DNA of 64,000 bases from Muricoccus roseus (GCF_900141905.1 NZ_FQZF01000009.1:1-64000); one strand, 5' to 3'; positions 7,776 through 16,532 are shown, numbered from the stretch's first letter. Numbers and translations: made by a program. Notes: generated by a model not told the origin, from the letters alone.

Positions 7776-7986
7776 TGGGTTCTGCCGGGTGGGGCCACCG
7801 CTTCGCCGAACCCTCGGCCTGCTCTCCAAGGCTCCAGCCTGGAGACCGCCTGTACCGAGTCGCACTTTCTCCGCCAGCACACCCGCATAGATCGGCTCAC
7901 CCGCCCCCGATCGTTCCTCGGTTTCCCCCGCTGCCGACCTCATCAGCCCCCAACGGGAAGCGGCCACCTGACCCCTCCCCCTCCGG
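7776..7986. other. Prophage edge, no gene recognised
   Basis: Sequence between the truncated portal and the next small gene. Open frames continue through it on both strands without start sites or recognisable similarity. It probably contains the right-hand deletion endpoint of the prophage. No attachment-site repeat could be identified by eye. Confidence 0.3.
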
Positions 7987-8262
7987 TCACACGGAAGAAC
8001 TCACCCCGGCCCGCATCGCCCGGCCCTGGAACGCCGGCCGCACCTCGGCCAGGCACGCCCATGACGGACGCTCCAGCGCGTGGGATGGGGCACTGCTGAT
8101 CTCCAGGCCATCCGCCTCCCGCCGGAACATCTCCGCACGGCGGAGCAGCGCCTCACGCTCGGGCCTGAAGTGTGTCAGCCGGGCCAGATGCTCGCAGGCC
8201 GCTGCTTCTTCCAGAAGATTGGTCCGCTGACGGGAAATCTGCGCCTCACTTTCCGGCACCAT
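7987..8262 (-). CDS. Small hypothetical helical protein
   Basis: It encodes 91 residues from the ATG at 8262 (MVPESEAQISRQRTNLLEEA). A TTG further upstream is less likely. The first 60 residues form two charged amphipathic helices (EREALLRRAEMFRREADGLE); the rest is low-complexity. There is no signal peptide or membrane segment. Small proteins with this 'AAxxExLAxxTxxxxxRxALLRxAExxRxEAD' pattern recur in Acetobacteraceae and Methylobacteriaceae, to my memory without assigned function. Confidence 0.4.
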   Translation of the reverse strand: MVPESEAQISRQRTNLLEEAAACEHLARLTHFRPEREALLRRAEMFRREADGLEISSAPSHALERPSWACLAEVRPAFQGRAMRAGVSSSV

Positions 8263-8505
8263 GATGCGGTGCAATATCGTGTCGGCCCAGCTTAACGCCC
8301 CTTAAATGCAAGAGTTTGCGCGCGAACCTTCACAGGAAAGTTTCACGAGGCCCGCCCGGACGCATCTGCGAGAAGCCGGGCCTCGCACGGGGCCGGAAGG
8401 GGAAGTTCACTCACGGCCATGGCCCGCGGCCACCGCGGGGCAAGCGGCACCGCTCTCAGTGGCCGCAAGCGCCCACGCCCCCCAACTGCGGCACCCTTCC
8501 GCCGA

Positions 8506-8838
8506 TCACGCGGCCACAGGCGTTCTGAGATGCCGGGTGAAGGCGTCACGGCAGGCCCCCATCGCCGCGGCGGCCCGCTCCGCATTGCGGCGGGCGGCCT
8601 TCTCGGTGCTCTCGATCTCATCCACCGCCTCCGCGGCGGATTCAGCATTCTCGGCGAAGCCGTCGCGCAGCTCCTCCAGCCAGGTCTGCACCTCCTCGGC
8701 ATCGCCGGCGGCGCGCAGCTGCACCACGATCGCATCCACCTCGCGGTCCATACGCTCGGGCCCGGCGCCGCGCGCCAGCACCTCGACAATCCGCTGCATC
8801 GCCGCCCGCTGGGGCGACGGAGAGCGCTTCTGGGCCAT
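8506..8838 (-). CDS. Hypothetical coiled-coil protein
   Basis: It encodes 110 residues from the ATG at 8838, with a purine-rich GAGGACGAG just upstream. A longer version starting at 8892 lacks a ribosome-binding site. It is entirely helical and charged (AMQRIVEVLARGAGPERMDR, then VQTWLEELRDGFAENAESAA), with a heptad-like pattern suggesting a coiled coil or helical bundle of about 90 residues. No enzyme motif or export signal. It is flanked by noncoding gaps of more than 200 bp, so it is probably monocistronic. Function unknown. Confidence 0.5.
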   Translation of the reverse strand: MAQKRSPSPQRAAMQRIVEVLARGAGPERMDREVDAIVVQLRAAGDAEEVQTWLEELRDGFAENAESAAEAVDEIESTEKAARRNAERAAAAMGACRDAFTRHLRTPVAA

Positions 8839-9112
8839 GATCTCGTCCTCGGTTCGGGCCGGGGTGGGTCGCCGGGGGGGCCTGCATCCCATAGCACGAG
8901 TTCGCGATCCGTTCCAGCGGGGCCAAAAACCCGCCGGACATCGCCACCGGAGGCGCGCCAGCCCCCGTCATCGGCATCGCCCTAGCACCGCCCCGCATAG
9001 CGCCGGTGCATGCAGACCATAAACGACCGGCATTGGAGAGGCAGCGCGCGACGGACCAATTCTCCCCCAACGAGCCGCGGCGCTTCGCCGCGACACCCAA
9101 CGGAGACACATC

Positions 9113-9310
9113 ATGCGCAAGCTCTTCGCCGCCGTCCTGGCCGTCACGCTGATCGCCGGCGCGGCCACCCCGTCCTTCGCCGAGGGCGAGGATTACGTCG
9201 CGGGTCCCAGCTCCTCTCCCACCTGGCCGCAGCCCGACAGCCGCACCCCGCTGGCCGACACCAGCCCGAAGGGCGGCGCCAACTTCGATATGAGCCGCCA
9301 GGGCGCCTAG
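9113..9310 (+). CDS. Small secreted protein with C-terminal FDMSRQGA motif (paralogue 1)
   Basis: It encodes 65 residues. ACGGAGA precedes the ATG. It has a clear Sec signal peptide (MRKLFAAVLAVTLIAGAATP, cleavage near SFA-EG). The mature peptide of about 42 residues is EGEDYVAGPSSSPTW..., ending GGANFDMSRQGA. A second copy of the family lies at 29812-30009 with the same signal type, the same 'GDYVxGP' start and an identical ANFDMSRQGA end. The next gene (9343) retains the 'DFIAGP' part only. Periplasmic or extracellular; function unknown. Confidence 0.75.
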   Translation: MRKLFAAVLAVTLIAGAATPSFAEGEDYVAGPSSSPTWPQPDSRTPLADTSPKGGANFDMSRQGA

Positions 9311-9342
9311 CCCGCGCGGCGCCGGTTCACGGGAGATCGATC

Positions 9343-9507
9343 ATGTTCGAACTGTTCACCCTGGGCGCGCTTGCCTCGGCCCTCGTCGGCGGGGCGGCCC
9401 ATCCCGCCGCCCCGGAGGCGGATTTCATCGCCGGCCCCGTCCCGTCCAGGGCCTGGAGCCGGGGCGGCCAACACGACGCAGCGGCGGAACCCGGCAAAGA
9501 CGGCTGA
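9343..9507 (+). CDS. Small exported protein, diverged relative of the FDMSRQGA family
   Basis: It encodes 54 residues. The ATG at 9343 is preceded by GGGAGA. A short hydrophobic N-terminus (FELFTLGALASALVGGAAHP) resembles a signal peptide. The mature part begins EADFIAGPVPSRAW, matching GEDYVAGPSSSPTW of the gene 32 bp upstream, but the conserved C-terminal motif is lost. It is probably a tandem duplicate that has diverged. Confidence 0.5.
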   Translation: MFELFTLGALASALVGGAAHPAAPEADFIAGPVPSRAWSRGGQHDAAAEPGKDG

Positions 9508-9574
9508 TGCCGAGGATGGACCCGCCGCTTCACGCCAAGGTGGGCGAAGCGGCGGTGCCGAAGGACCCCCCATC

Positions 9575-9793
9575 ATGATCCGCATCACCTGGCCGACCGG
9601 CCGCGCACTCCCGTTCCCACCGCCAGGGGAGCCATTCCGGCCCCCAGGCGCGGCAGCTTCCTTTGATAGCCTCCTGCCCCCGGCGGCCGTCTCCTTCCGG
9701 CCAGCGGCGGAGCCGGCCGGGGAACCCGATCTGTGGCACCAGTTCTCACGCCGCTGGATGGCCTCCGGCGCCGGCCGATCCGTGGCGGAGTAG
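9575..9793 (+). CDS. Possible small hypothetical protein
   Basis: It would encode 72 residues from the ATG at 9575 and is proline-rich in the first half. The C-terminal segment EPDLWHQFSRRWMASGAGRS looks more protein-like than chance. There is no strong ribosome-binding site and no recognised family; it may be spurious. The following 9794-9992 holds no gene that I can see. Confidence 0.3.
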   Translation: MIRITWPTGRALPFPPPGEPFRPPGAAASFDSLLPPAAVSFRPAAEPAGEPDLWHQFSRRWMASGAGRSVAE

Positions 9794-9992
9794 CGGGCAC
9801 GCTGCCCTTGTCGGCCGCCGATCCGGCAGGGGGGCGGCGGCGGGAAAGCGGCTTGCGCCGGGACGGAAAACGGCCCGCGGAGGCGGAACGCGCCGCCCGG
9901 CCGGACAGGAAGCCGAAGCCTCGCGGGCGGGAACCAAATCCGCCATCCCCGGTTATCCGGCAGGCCATTCGCCAGCACAGGGGAGCCCCGCC

Positions 9993-10691
9993 ATGCGCTT
10001 CCACGACCGTGCCGATGCCGGGCGGCAACTCGCCCGGCGCCTCTCCCACCTGCATGACGAGCATCCGGTCGTGCTCGCCCTGCCGCGTGGCGGCGTTCCC
10101 GTCGCGGCCGAGATCGCCACCGCGCTCGGCGCGCCGCTCGACTTGCTGCTGGTGCGCAAGATCGGGTCCCCGGGCCAGCCGGAACTTGCCGCCGGCGCCG
10201 TGGTCGGCGGCCCGCAACCGGAGATCCTGCGCAACGAGGAGATCATCCGGCAGCTCCGCATCCCCGATGACCATATCGAGCAGGAGGCCGCGCGGCAGCT
10301 CGCCGAGATCGAGAGGCGCCGGATGGTCTACGGTCGCGGCCGCCCGCCCGTCCCGATCAGGGGCCGGACCGTCATCCTGGTGGATGACGGCATCGCCACC
10401 GGCGCCACCATGCGCGCCGCGCTTCGTGCCCTCGCCGCGGGTGGCGAGGCCCGGCGCGTGGTGCTCGCCATACCCGTCGCGCCTCCCGAGCTGGCCGGTC
10501 CGCTGGGCACGCTCTGCGACGAGGCGGTGTTCCTGCACACGCCCGCGGATTTCATGGCCGTCGGGCGCTTCTACGAGGATTTCCGCCAGACCGAGGACTC
10601 GGAGGTCATCGCGTTGCTCGACGGGGCAGCCCTGCGCGGCCACGGTAGCGGGGACCGGCCCGCGAACCGTCCCCACCCCTCCGGCCCTTGA
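9993..10691 (+). CDS. Phosphoribosyltransferase family protein
   Basis: It encodes 232 residues from the ATG at 9993 (GGGGAG upstream). It is a type I PRTase fold: the N-terminal hood has VVLALPRGGVPVAAEIA, the flexible region has LLLVRKIGSPGQPELAAGAV, and the PRPP-binding motif is VILVDDGIATGATMRAAL (about residues 127-144). A C-terminal segment ends FYEDFRQTEDSEV. This architecture is that of stand-alone PRTases of unknown substrate, often found in stress or dormancy islands with universal stress proteins and metal transporters. Here it precedes a metallochaperone gene. It probably acts on PRPP with an unidentified base or phosphorolytic partner in the cytoplasm. Confidence 0.85.
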   Translation: MRFHDRADAGRQLARRLSHLHDEHPVVLALPRGGVPVAAEIATALGAPLDLLLVRKIGSPGQPELAAGAVVGGPQPEILRNEEIIRQLRIPDDHIEQEAARQLAEIERRRMVYGRGRPPVPIRGRTVILVDDGIATGATMRAALRALAAGGEARRVVLAIPVAPPELAGPLGTLCDEAVFLHTPADFMAVGRFYEDFRQTEDSEVIALLDGAALRGHGSGDRPANRPHPSGP

Positions 10692-10749
10692 CCCTGACAC
10701 GGTGGGAAGGCCCATCTGTGGAAGCGGCCCATAGCATGAGGAGCACGCC

Positions 10750-10956
10750 ATGATCCGCTTCCATATCCCAAACATGACCTGCGGCGGCTGCGCCAAGGGC
10801 GTCGCCGCCACCATCCGCGATGCCGACCCGCAGGCCGAGGCCCAGGTGGATCTGGAAAAGCGGGAAGTGACGGTGGAGCGGGCCAGCCTGGACGCCGTGG
10901 CCCTCGCCGAGCATCTCCTGCGGGATGGCTGGCATGCCGAGCGGCTGGGCGGCTGA
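10750..10956 (+). CDS. Heavy-metal-associated (CopZ-like) metallochaperone
   Basis: It encodes 68 residues, a complete single HMA domain (beta-alpha-beta-beta-alpha-beta). The metal-binding loop is MTCGGC (Cys11 and Cys14). The ATG has GAGGAG 9 nt upstream. Such proteins bind Cu(I) or similar soft metals and deliver them to P-type ATPases; no ATPase gene is in this window. The stop codon overlaps a short hairpin (GGGCGG/CCGCCC, 10947-10962) that may terminate both this gene and the convergent one ending at 10970. Confidence 0.85.
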   Translation: MIRFHIPNMTCGGCAKGVAATIRDADPQAEAQVDLEKREVTVERASLDAVALAEHLLRDGWHAERLGG

Positions 10957-10969
10957 CCGCCCGGCCGCC

Positions 10970-12760
10970 TTACCCCTTCTTTCCCGGCAGGACGGCGTTC
11001 ACCACCTGCCGCGCGGTATCCAGGATCACGCTGCCCTTTTCGGGGTCCCTTAGCAGGGCCGAGGCGAAGCTGCCCGCCTGCTGAAGCGTGGTGTGCGGCG
11101 GCAGCGGCGGCACGTTGGGGTCGGTCCGCACCTCCAGCACCACCGGCCGGTCCGAGGCCAGCGCCTCGTCCAGCGCCCCGGCCACCTTCGCCGGGTCCTC
11201 CACGAAGAGGCCGCGCAGCCCGGCCAGCTCGGCGAAGCGATGATAGGGAAAGTCCGGGATCCGCTGCGTCTCCTCAAATTTCGGCATGCCCTCCATCACC
11301 CGCTGCTCCCAGGTCACCTCCGTCAGGTCCTGGTTATTGAGCACAAGGCAGATCCAGGTCGGGTTGGACCAGCTGCGCCAGTACTTCGCCACGGTGATCA
11401 GCTCGGCCATGTTGTTCATCTGCATGGCGCCGTCGCCCGCCATGGCGATCACCGGCCGGTCCGGATGGGCCATCTTGGCCGCGATCGCATAGGGCACCGC
11501 GGCGCCCATGCTGGCGAGCCCGCCGGAGAGCGAGGCCATCATCCCGCGCCGCATCTGCAGGTTGCGCGCGAACCAGTTCGCGCAGGAACCGGAATCGCTC
11601 GTCAGGATCACGCGCTCCGGCAAGCGCTTGGACAGTTCCTGGAAGGGAAGCTGCGGGTTCACCGGGTCCGCCGAGGCCTGGGCACGCTTCTCCAGCAGCT
11701 CCCGCCAGTCCTCGTTCCAGCCGGCGATGCCGTCGCGCCATCCCGTATCGGTCTTCTGCTCCAGCAAGGGCAGCAGCGCGCGCAGCGTCTCGGCGGCATC
11801 GCCCGTCAGCGGTACCTCCATTGGGTAGCGCAGGCTCAGCATGGCGGGCTGCAGGTCGATCTGCACGCCGCGCGCCTGGCCTTCCTTCGGCAGGAACTCG
11901 GACCAGGGAAAGCTCGACCCCACCATCAGCAGCGTGTCGCATTCCTGCATCAGGTCCCAGCTCGGCCGCGTGCCCAGCAGGCCGATGGTGCCGGTCACCC
12001 AGGGCAGGTCGTCTGGCAGCACGGCCTTGCCCAGCAGCGCCTTCGCCGCCCCGGCGCCGAGCCGGTCCGCCACCGCGATCAGCTCCTCCACCGCACCCGC
12101 CGCGCCGGCGCCGACGAGCATGGCGACCTTCTTGCCCTCGTTCAGCACGGCGGCCGCGCGGCGCAGGTCCTCGTCGCGCGGGATCACCCGCGGCGGGGTC
12201 CAGCCCACGCCGGAATGGATGGTGCTGTGCGCATGGGGCGGGTCCTCATAGGGCTCGTCCGCCAGGTCGTTCGGCACGATCAGCGCCGTCACCCGCCGCT
12301 CGCCCATGGCGGTGCGCATGGCACGGTCCACCAGGTGCCGCATCTGCGCGGGCACCATGGCCTGCTGCACGAAGGCCCCGGCCACATCCTTGTAGGCCGA
12401 GAGGAGGTCGACCTCCTGCTGGTAATGCCCGCCCACCGCCATGCGCGCCGACTGCCCGGCAATGGCCAGCACGGGAACATGGTCCGAGGCGGCGTCGTAC
12501 ATGCCGGTGATCAGATGCGTCGCGCCCGGCCCGCTGGTGGCGATGCACACGCCCACCTCGCCGGTGAACTTCGCATGGGCGGTGGCCATGAAGGCCGCCA
12601 TCTCCTCATGCCGGGCCTGGACGAACTCGATCTTGTCCGTCCCGAAGCGCTGCAGACCGGCGAGCAGCCCGTTCACGCCATCCCCAGGATAGCCGAAGAC
12701 ACGGCGCACCCCCCAGGCGTGCAGCCGCTCCCAGAAGAAATCGCCAACCTTCTTCGCCAT
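10970..12760 (-). CDS. Thiamine-diphosphate-dependent pyruvate oxidase/dehydrogenase-like enzyme
   Basis: It encodes 596 residues with the full three-domain fold of the acetolactate synthase/pyruvate oxidase family. The N-terminal PYR domain has the catalytic Glu (RHEEMAAFMA, about residue 52) and an SGPGATHLI loop. The central FAD/NAD-like domain is at about 200-335. The C-terminal PP domain has GDG-x-MN at 442-449 and NN at 475-476, the ThDP/Mg motif. The sequence style (YPGDGVNGLL, WSNPTW) is that of PoxB-like enzymes often annotated as pyruvate oxidase or quinone-dependent pyruvate dehydrogenase. It would decarboxylate pyruvate to acetate or CO2; the electron acceptor cannot be told from sequence. 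A membrane-binding C-terminal helix as in E. coli PoxB is not evident. Confidence 0.8.
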   Translation of the reverse strand: MAKKVGDFFWERLHAWGVRRVFGYPGDGVNGLLAGLQRFGTDKIEFVQARHEEMAAFMATAHAKFTGEVGVCIATSGPGATHLITGMYDAASDHVPVLAIAGQSARMAVGGHYQQEVDLLSAYKDVAGAFVQQAMVPAQMRHLVDRAMRTAMGERRVTALIVPNDLADEPYEDPPHAHSTIHSGVGWTPPRVIPRDEDLRRAAAVLNEGKKVAMLVGAGAAGAVEELIAVADRLGAGAAKALLGKAVLPDDLPWVTGTIGLLGTRPSWDLMQECDTLLMVGSSFPWSEFLPKEGQARGVQIDLQPAMLSLRYPMEVPLTGDAAETLRALLPLLEQKTDTGWRDGIAGWNEDWRELLEKRAQASADPVNPQLPFQELSKRLPERVILTSDSGSCANWFARNLQMRRGMMASLSGGLASMGAAVPYAIAAKMAHPDRPVIAMAGDGAMQMNNMAELITVAKYWRSWSNPTWICLVLNNQDLTEVTWEQRVMEGMPKFEETQRIPDFPYHRFAELAGLRGLFVEDPAKVAGALDEALASDRPVVLEVRTDPNVPPLPPHTTLQQAGSFASALLRDPEKGSVILDTARQVVNAVLPGKKG

Positions 12761-12847
12761 GGCGGTCCTCGTTCCTGCATGAAGGCATCGGCACCCGCCG
12801 GCACGCCGGGCCGCGCGGATAAAGTCCTGTCGGACCCGCGGCTCCGA

Positions 12848-13108
12848 TCAGCGGAGGGTGACGGAATTCCCGAGCGAGGCTGCCTGACCCTGCCGGCCGT
12901 CCGGCCCCTCGACAGCCTTCGCCGCGGCCGCCGCTTCCCCTGGGGAGGCGCCGCCATCATCCGGCGCCGTCATGGTCGGCGAAGCCTCCTCGCCGGCGGC
13001 CATCTCCTGCTCGGCCTGTGCCCAATGCGCATCATGCTGCCCATCCGGCCGTCCGGCGCTTTCCCAGAGCTGGTAGGCACGCTCGCGGATGCGGTTCGCG
13101 TCCGGCAT
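12848..13108 (-). CDS. DUF2934 domain protein
   Basis: It encodes 86 residues from the ATG at 13108. The N-terminal about 40 residues (RIRERAYQLWESAGRPDGQH, then WAQAEQEM) match the DUF2934 signature 'I..RAY.LWE..GRPDG.D..HW..AE'. The remainder is a disordered Ala/Gly-rich tail. The family is common in rhizobia and Acetobacteraceae as small soluble proteins of unknown function. It sits upstream of the pyruvate-oxidase-like gene on the same strand, 87 bp away. Confidence 0.85.
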   Translation of the reverse strand: MPDANRIRERAYQLWESAGRPDGQHDAHWAQAEQEMAAGEEASPTMTAPDDGGASPGEAAAAAKAVEGPDGRQGQAASLGNSVTLR

Positions 13109-13204
13109 GGGCTGATCCTCGGCAAGGGCCCCGGCGTTGCCACCCGGGAGCCGCGTCTGGAATAACCTGGGATGGCCTCGCGTGAGTTTGAGCCGGCCAG
13201 GCTG

Positions 13205-13232
13205 GCGGGGCGGCCCCGCTCAGCCGCCCCGC
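13205..13232 (-). terminator. GC-rich hairpin after the small membrane protein gene
   Basis: GCGGGGCGGC (13205-13214) pairs perfectly with GCCGCCCCGC (13223-13232) over an 8-nt loop. It lies 12 bp downstream of the stop of the 49-residue minus-strand gene. There is no T-tract, so it may be a transcript-stabilising or Rho-assisted terminator. Confidence 0.45.
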
Positions 13233-13244
13233 TCGGCCGCCGGC

Positions 13245-13394
13245 TCAGCCGATCGAGGCGATCAGCGCGAAGGCGGCGAAACCGCCGACCACCAGAACGC
13301 CAACCAACAGCAGGGCCAGCATGCCATCCGGCGCGCGCGCCGCCGGGGCGCCGGTGCTCTGCGCCTTGTTCCCACTTCCCATGCCCGTGGCCAT
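13245..13394 (-). CDS. 49-residue single-pass membrane protein
   Basis: The ATG at 13394 has GAGGTGACAG upstream. After a polar Gly/Ser-rich N-terminus of about 22 residues there is one long hydrophobic helix (MLALLLVGVLVVGGFAAFAL) ending IASIG. It is followed by a strong hairpin. Its architecture is that of many small alphaproteobacterial stress or envelope proteins. Upstream there is a partial match to the alphaproteobacterial EcfG promoter (CAAC-N16-CGTT, about 13428-13451 on the minus strand), which is only suggestive. Function unknown. Confidence 0.5.
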   Translation of the reverse strand: MATGMGSGNKAQSTGAPAARAPDGMLALLLVGVLVVGGFAAFALIASIG

Positions 13395-13608
13395 GACCTG
13401 TCACCTCGTCTGCCGTGATGCGAGGCGTAACGCAGAAGGAAGCCGGCCGTTGATCCATACCCGTCCCGCCTGCGAAAGGAGGTGCCAGGCGGCCAGGCTC
13501 AACCTATAAGGGCAGACAATCTGGTTTTGCCTCGCCGACGGCGAGAAGCTGCGCGGTCCCCGCCCTCATCCCGGCCGTGGCCAGAACCGGGTGCGAGGGG
13601 GCGGACCA

Positions 13609-15558
13609 ATGCGCCGCGTGCCGAGGGACAGCGTCTTGCCCCTGACTTCCAGCGTCTCGCCTTCCGGCCCCGCCGGCCTTCGGTCACGCCTCGCCTATCC
13701 AGCGCTCATCCTTCTCACCCTCATCCTTCTGTGCAGCGAAGGGTGGCAGATCTGGACCGCCCGCGAGGCCCGCCTGGAAGAGGCTCAGATCGCGGCCGCC
13801 AATCTCGCCCGCGCCCTCCTCAGCACCGCGGAATCCGAGTTCGCCCAGGCCAGCAGCATCACCGCCGCCATCGCGGAGCAGCTCGAAACGGAGGGCACTG
13901 GCCCGGCCAGCCTGACACGGGTCGGGTGGCTGATGCGTCGGCAGCTCCATGCCCCCTCCGCCTTGCGGAACATCTCGGTTTACGGGGCGGACGGCACCCT
14001 GCTGTTCACCTCCTTCGTCGGCGCCGCCATGGGGACCAGCATCGCCGACCGCGGCTATTTCCGCGCGCATCGGGAGGATGCGGGGCTCGGCCTGCAGGTC
14101 GGCTCAGCCATTCGCAGCCGGTTGGACGGGCAGTGGATCATCCCCCTGTCCCGCCGCTACGCCGACGCCTCCGGCCACCTCGGCGGTGTGGTGGTCGCGG
14201 CCCTGGAAATCGGCGCCTTCACGCAGGAATTCGGCGGCTATGACCTCGGCCGGGGCGGGATGGTCGCCCTCCTCCGCACCGACGGGCGGCTGCTGGCCCG
14301 CGTCCCGGCGGACGAGGCCGTGCTGGGCAGCCCGGTCCTCAACCGGACTCCCTTCCGGGAGCCGATCGCGCCGCTCCGCTCGGGACACTTCCACTTCGCC
14401 TCCCCGGTGGACGAGGTGGACCGGGTGGGCGCCTACCGTGTGGCGGAGGGCTACCCCATCGCCGTCGCCATCGGCTTCGGCGTGGAGGATGTTCTCGCCC
14501 GCTGGACCAGCGGCGCCGTGCTCCGCGCCGCCTCCGCCATCCCCGTCGGGGGACTTCTCCTGCTCCTCGGCCTCGGCTTCATCCGGCAGTCCCGCCTGCG
14601 GCGGGACGCCGAGCACCGCGCGGCGGAAGGCGATTCCTGGGCGCAACTGGTAGCCGAGCATTCAGGCGACATGCTGTCGCAGATCGGGCCGGATGGCCGC
14701 GTCGACTATGTCTCGCCATCCGCGGTCCGCGTTCTGGGCCTCCCCGCCCGCGCGCTGCTGGGCCGTTTCATGGAGGACGTCATCCATCCGGAGGACCGCC
14801 CGGTCCTGCGCGCCGCCCTCGAAGCCGTGCGGCAGCCCGGCGCGCAGGAGGAGATCCTTCTCCGCGTGACCCGGCCGGATGGCAGCCCGGCCTGGATCGA
14901 TGCCAGCCTGCGCGGGCTCGGGGCGCATCAGGCGGCGGCCCCCGGCTCCTGCCTCGCCGTCCTCCGCGACGCCACCGGGCGCAAGGCGATCGAGGAGCGG
15001 ATGAGCGCCCTGGCGATGACCGACGCGCTGACGGGCCTGGCGAACCGCCAGCGCTTCGACGCCCTGCTGGCGGCGGAGTGGAGCCGCTGCAGCCGGGAGG
15101 GAGGCTGGGTCGCCGTCCTGCTGCTGGACCTCGACCACTTCCGCGGCTTCAACGAGGAAAACGGCCATGCGGCGGGCGACGATGCGCTGCGCGCCGTGGC
15201 GCGCGCCGTCGATGCCGCCATCCGCCGGCCGGCCGACGTCGCGGCACGCCATGGCGGAGACCGCTTCGCGGTGATCCTGCCAAGGACCGACATGGCCGGC
15301 GCGCAGGACGTGGCGGAACGCGTGCGGCTGGCCGTGGCCGCCACCGCCATTCCCCATCGGGCGGCGAGAGCCGGCTCTCTCACCGCCAGCCTTGGCCTGG
15401 CCGCGACCCAGCCCCTACCCGGCGCGCTGCCCGACGCCTCCGTGCTTGTCGACGCGGCCGAAGCGGCTCTGCATGAGGCGAAGCGGACGGGCCGCAACCG
15501 GGTGGTGGAAGCGCCCTCCATCATCGCGATCCAGACGCAGCGCCAGGGGCATCACTGA
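13609..15558 (+). CDS. Membrane Cache-PAS-GGDEF protein with degenerate GGDRF motif
   Basis: It encodes 649 residues from the ATG at 13609; a GTG at 13591 is an alternative. Transmembrane helices lie at about 28-45 and 305-325 and bracket a periplasmic dCache sensor domain (about 50-300; RNISVYGADGTLLFTS, ADRGYFRAHRED). A PAS domain follows (about 340-465; YVSPSAVRVLGLPARAL). The GGDEF domain starts at DALTGLANRQRFD and has a normal DLDHFRGFNEENGH segment. Its active-site loop, however, is GGDRF (549-553), with Arg552 in place of the metal-binding Glu. The inhibitory I-site RxxD is intact (RPAD, 540-543). No EAL domain. It may be a c-di-GMP receptor rather than an active diguanylate cyclase. 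Confidence 0.85.
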   Translation: MRRVPRDSVLPLTSSVSPSGPAGLRSRLAYPALILLTLILLCSEGWQIWTAREARLEEAQIAAANLARALLSTAESEFAQASSITAAIAEQLETEGTGPASLTRVGWLMRRQLHAPSALRNISVYGADGTLLFTSFVGAAMGTSIADRGYFRAHREDAGLGLQVGSAIRSRLDGQWIIPLSRRYADASGHLGGVVVAALEIGAFTQEFGGYDLGRGGMVALLRTDGRLLARVPADEAVLGSPVLNRTPFREPIAPLRSGHFHFASPVDEVDRVGAYRVAEGYPIAVAIGFGVEDVLARWTSGAVLRAASAIPVGGLLLLLGLGFIRQSRLRRDAEHRAAEGDSWAQLVAEHSGDMLSQIGPDGRVDYVSPSAVRVLGLPARALLGRFMEDVIHPEDRPVLRAALEAVRQPGAQEEILLRVTRPDGSPAWIDASLRGLGAHQAAAPGSCLAVLRDATGRKAIEERMSALAMTDALTGLANRQRFDALLAAEWSRCSREGGWVAVLLLDLDHFRGFNEENGHAAGDDALRAVARAVDAAIRRPADVAARHGGDRFAVILPRTDMAGAQDVAERVRLAVAATAIPHRAARAGSLTASLGLAATQPLPGALPDASVLVDAAEAALHEAKRTGRNRVVEAPSIIAIQTQRQGHH

Positions 15559-15577
15559 GCCCCTTCACTCGGTTCCC

Positions 15578-16528
15578 TCAGCCGCCGCCTCGGGCCTCGA
15601 CCGTGCATGAGGCAGGCGTCGAACCTCCCTTCACGGCCGAGGGCGCGCGGTAGGCCGGGAAATAGCCGGTGGTGTCCCGCCCGGCGGAAAGCAGGGCATA
15701 GGCGGCCTCGTCGAGCACCTCGCCGCAGAGATGCGCCATGCGCGCGGCATTGGCGAAGCCGCGCTTGAACTGGGCGAGCCCGTCATCGGCCCGGTCGGCC
15801 AGCCCCGCGCCACCACCGAGATCGATCGCCTCACGCGCCGCGAAATGCTCGATGGCCGCGGCATAGAGGCCGAAAGGCGCCTTGGCGGCGTATCCCGCCG
15901 CGCTGGTGGCCGCGAGATGGCTGTAGGCCGTCCGCCCGTCATCCATCCAGAGATGCATGGCGATCACCTCGCCCGTCAGGGATTCGGCGACGAAGGCATG
16001 CAGCCCCTCGATCCCGGCAAGTCCCTCGAAGCAGGCGCGGGGAAAGGCGTGCAGCCCGGTGATGCCATGCCGCCGCGACAGGTCGGCATAAAGGCGGCAC
16101 CAATCCTCCAGATGGTCCCGCAGACGGGCCCGTCGGATCCGGCATCGGCGGCCCGCGATGCGGATGCGCTGCCGATGATGCGCCGTCGGCGCGAAGGCGC
16201 CCGCGGCGCGCTCCACGGCCCAATGGGTCTTGAACGGGACCACGCGGGAGAAGCCGCGCCGCAGCCAGTCCGGCGAAGGCGCCGCGAAGGGGTCCGCGAC
16301 CAGCACCACGCTGACCGCCCCTGCCTCCCGCAGAACCCCCATCCCCGCGGCCAGCTCCGCCCGCTCCTCCAGCACGCCGAGCGGATAGGGCGCGGCGGCA
16401 TCCAGCGCCCCGCCCGGTGCCTCACGCAGGAGCATGGCGTTGCGCCAGGGCGCGACCCAGAACGGGCGGCCGAGATGCGCCATCGTGCCGGCATAGGACA
16501 TGCCGGCATAGGGATGCGTCGCCGCCAC
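15578..16528 (-). CDS. GNAT/FemAB-like acyltransferase
   Basis: It encodes 316 residues from the GTG at 16528, 4 bp after the aminotransferase stop, which indicates translational coupling. The fold reads as two tandem GNAT-like halves. The second (about 150-290) carries GLHAFVAESLTGEVIAMHLW and AYSHLAATSAAGYAAKAPFG, typical of the 'BioF2-like/FemAB-related' acetyltransferase group that N-acylates sugars or amino compounds in polysaccharide clusters. It follows a DegT aminotransferase, so transfer of an acyl group to the newly formed amino group is a natural guess. No signal peptide. Confidence 0.7.
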   Translation of the reverse strand: MAATHPYAGMSYAGTMAHLGRPFWVAPWRNAMLLREAPGGALDAAAPYPLGVLEERAELAAGMGVLREAGAVSVVLVADPFAAPSPDWLRRGFSRVVPFKTHWAVERAAGAFAPTAHHRQRIRIAGRRCRIRRARLRDHLEDWCRLYADLSRRHGITGLHAFPRACFEGLAGIEGLHAFVAESLTGEVIAMHLWMDDGRTAYSHLAATSAAGYAAKAPFGLYAAAIEHFAAREAIDLGGGAGLADRADDGLAQFKRGFANAARMAHLCGEVLDEAAYALLSAGRDTTGYFPAYRAPSAVKGGSTPASCTVEARGGG

Positions 16529-16532
16529 GCGC

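Noticed and set aside
13428-13451. EcfG promoter for the 49-residue membrane protein
   Set aside because: The -10 element CGTT fits, but the -35 reads TCAAC instead of GGAAC; too weak to list as a feature.
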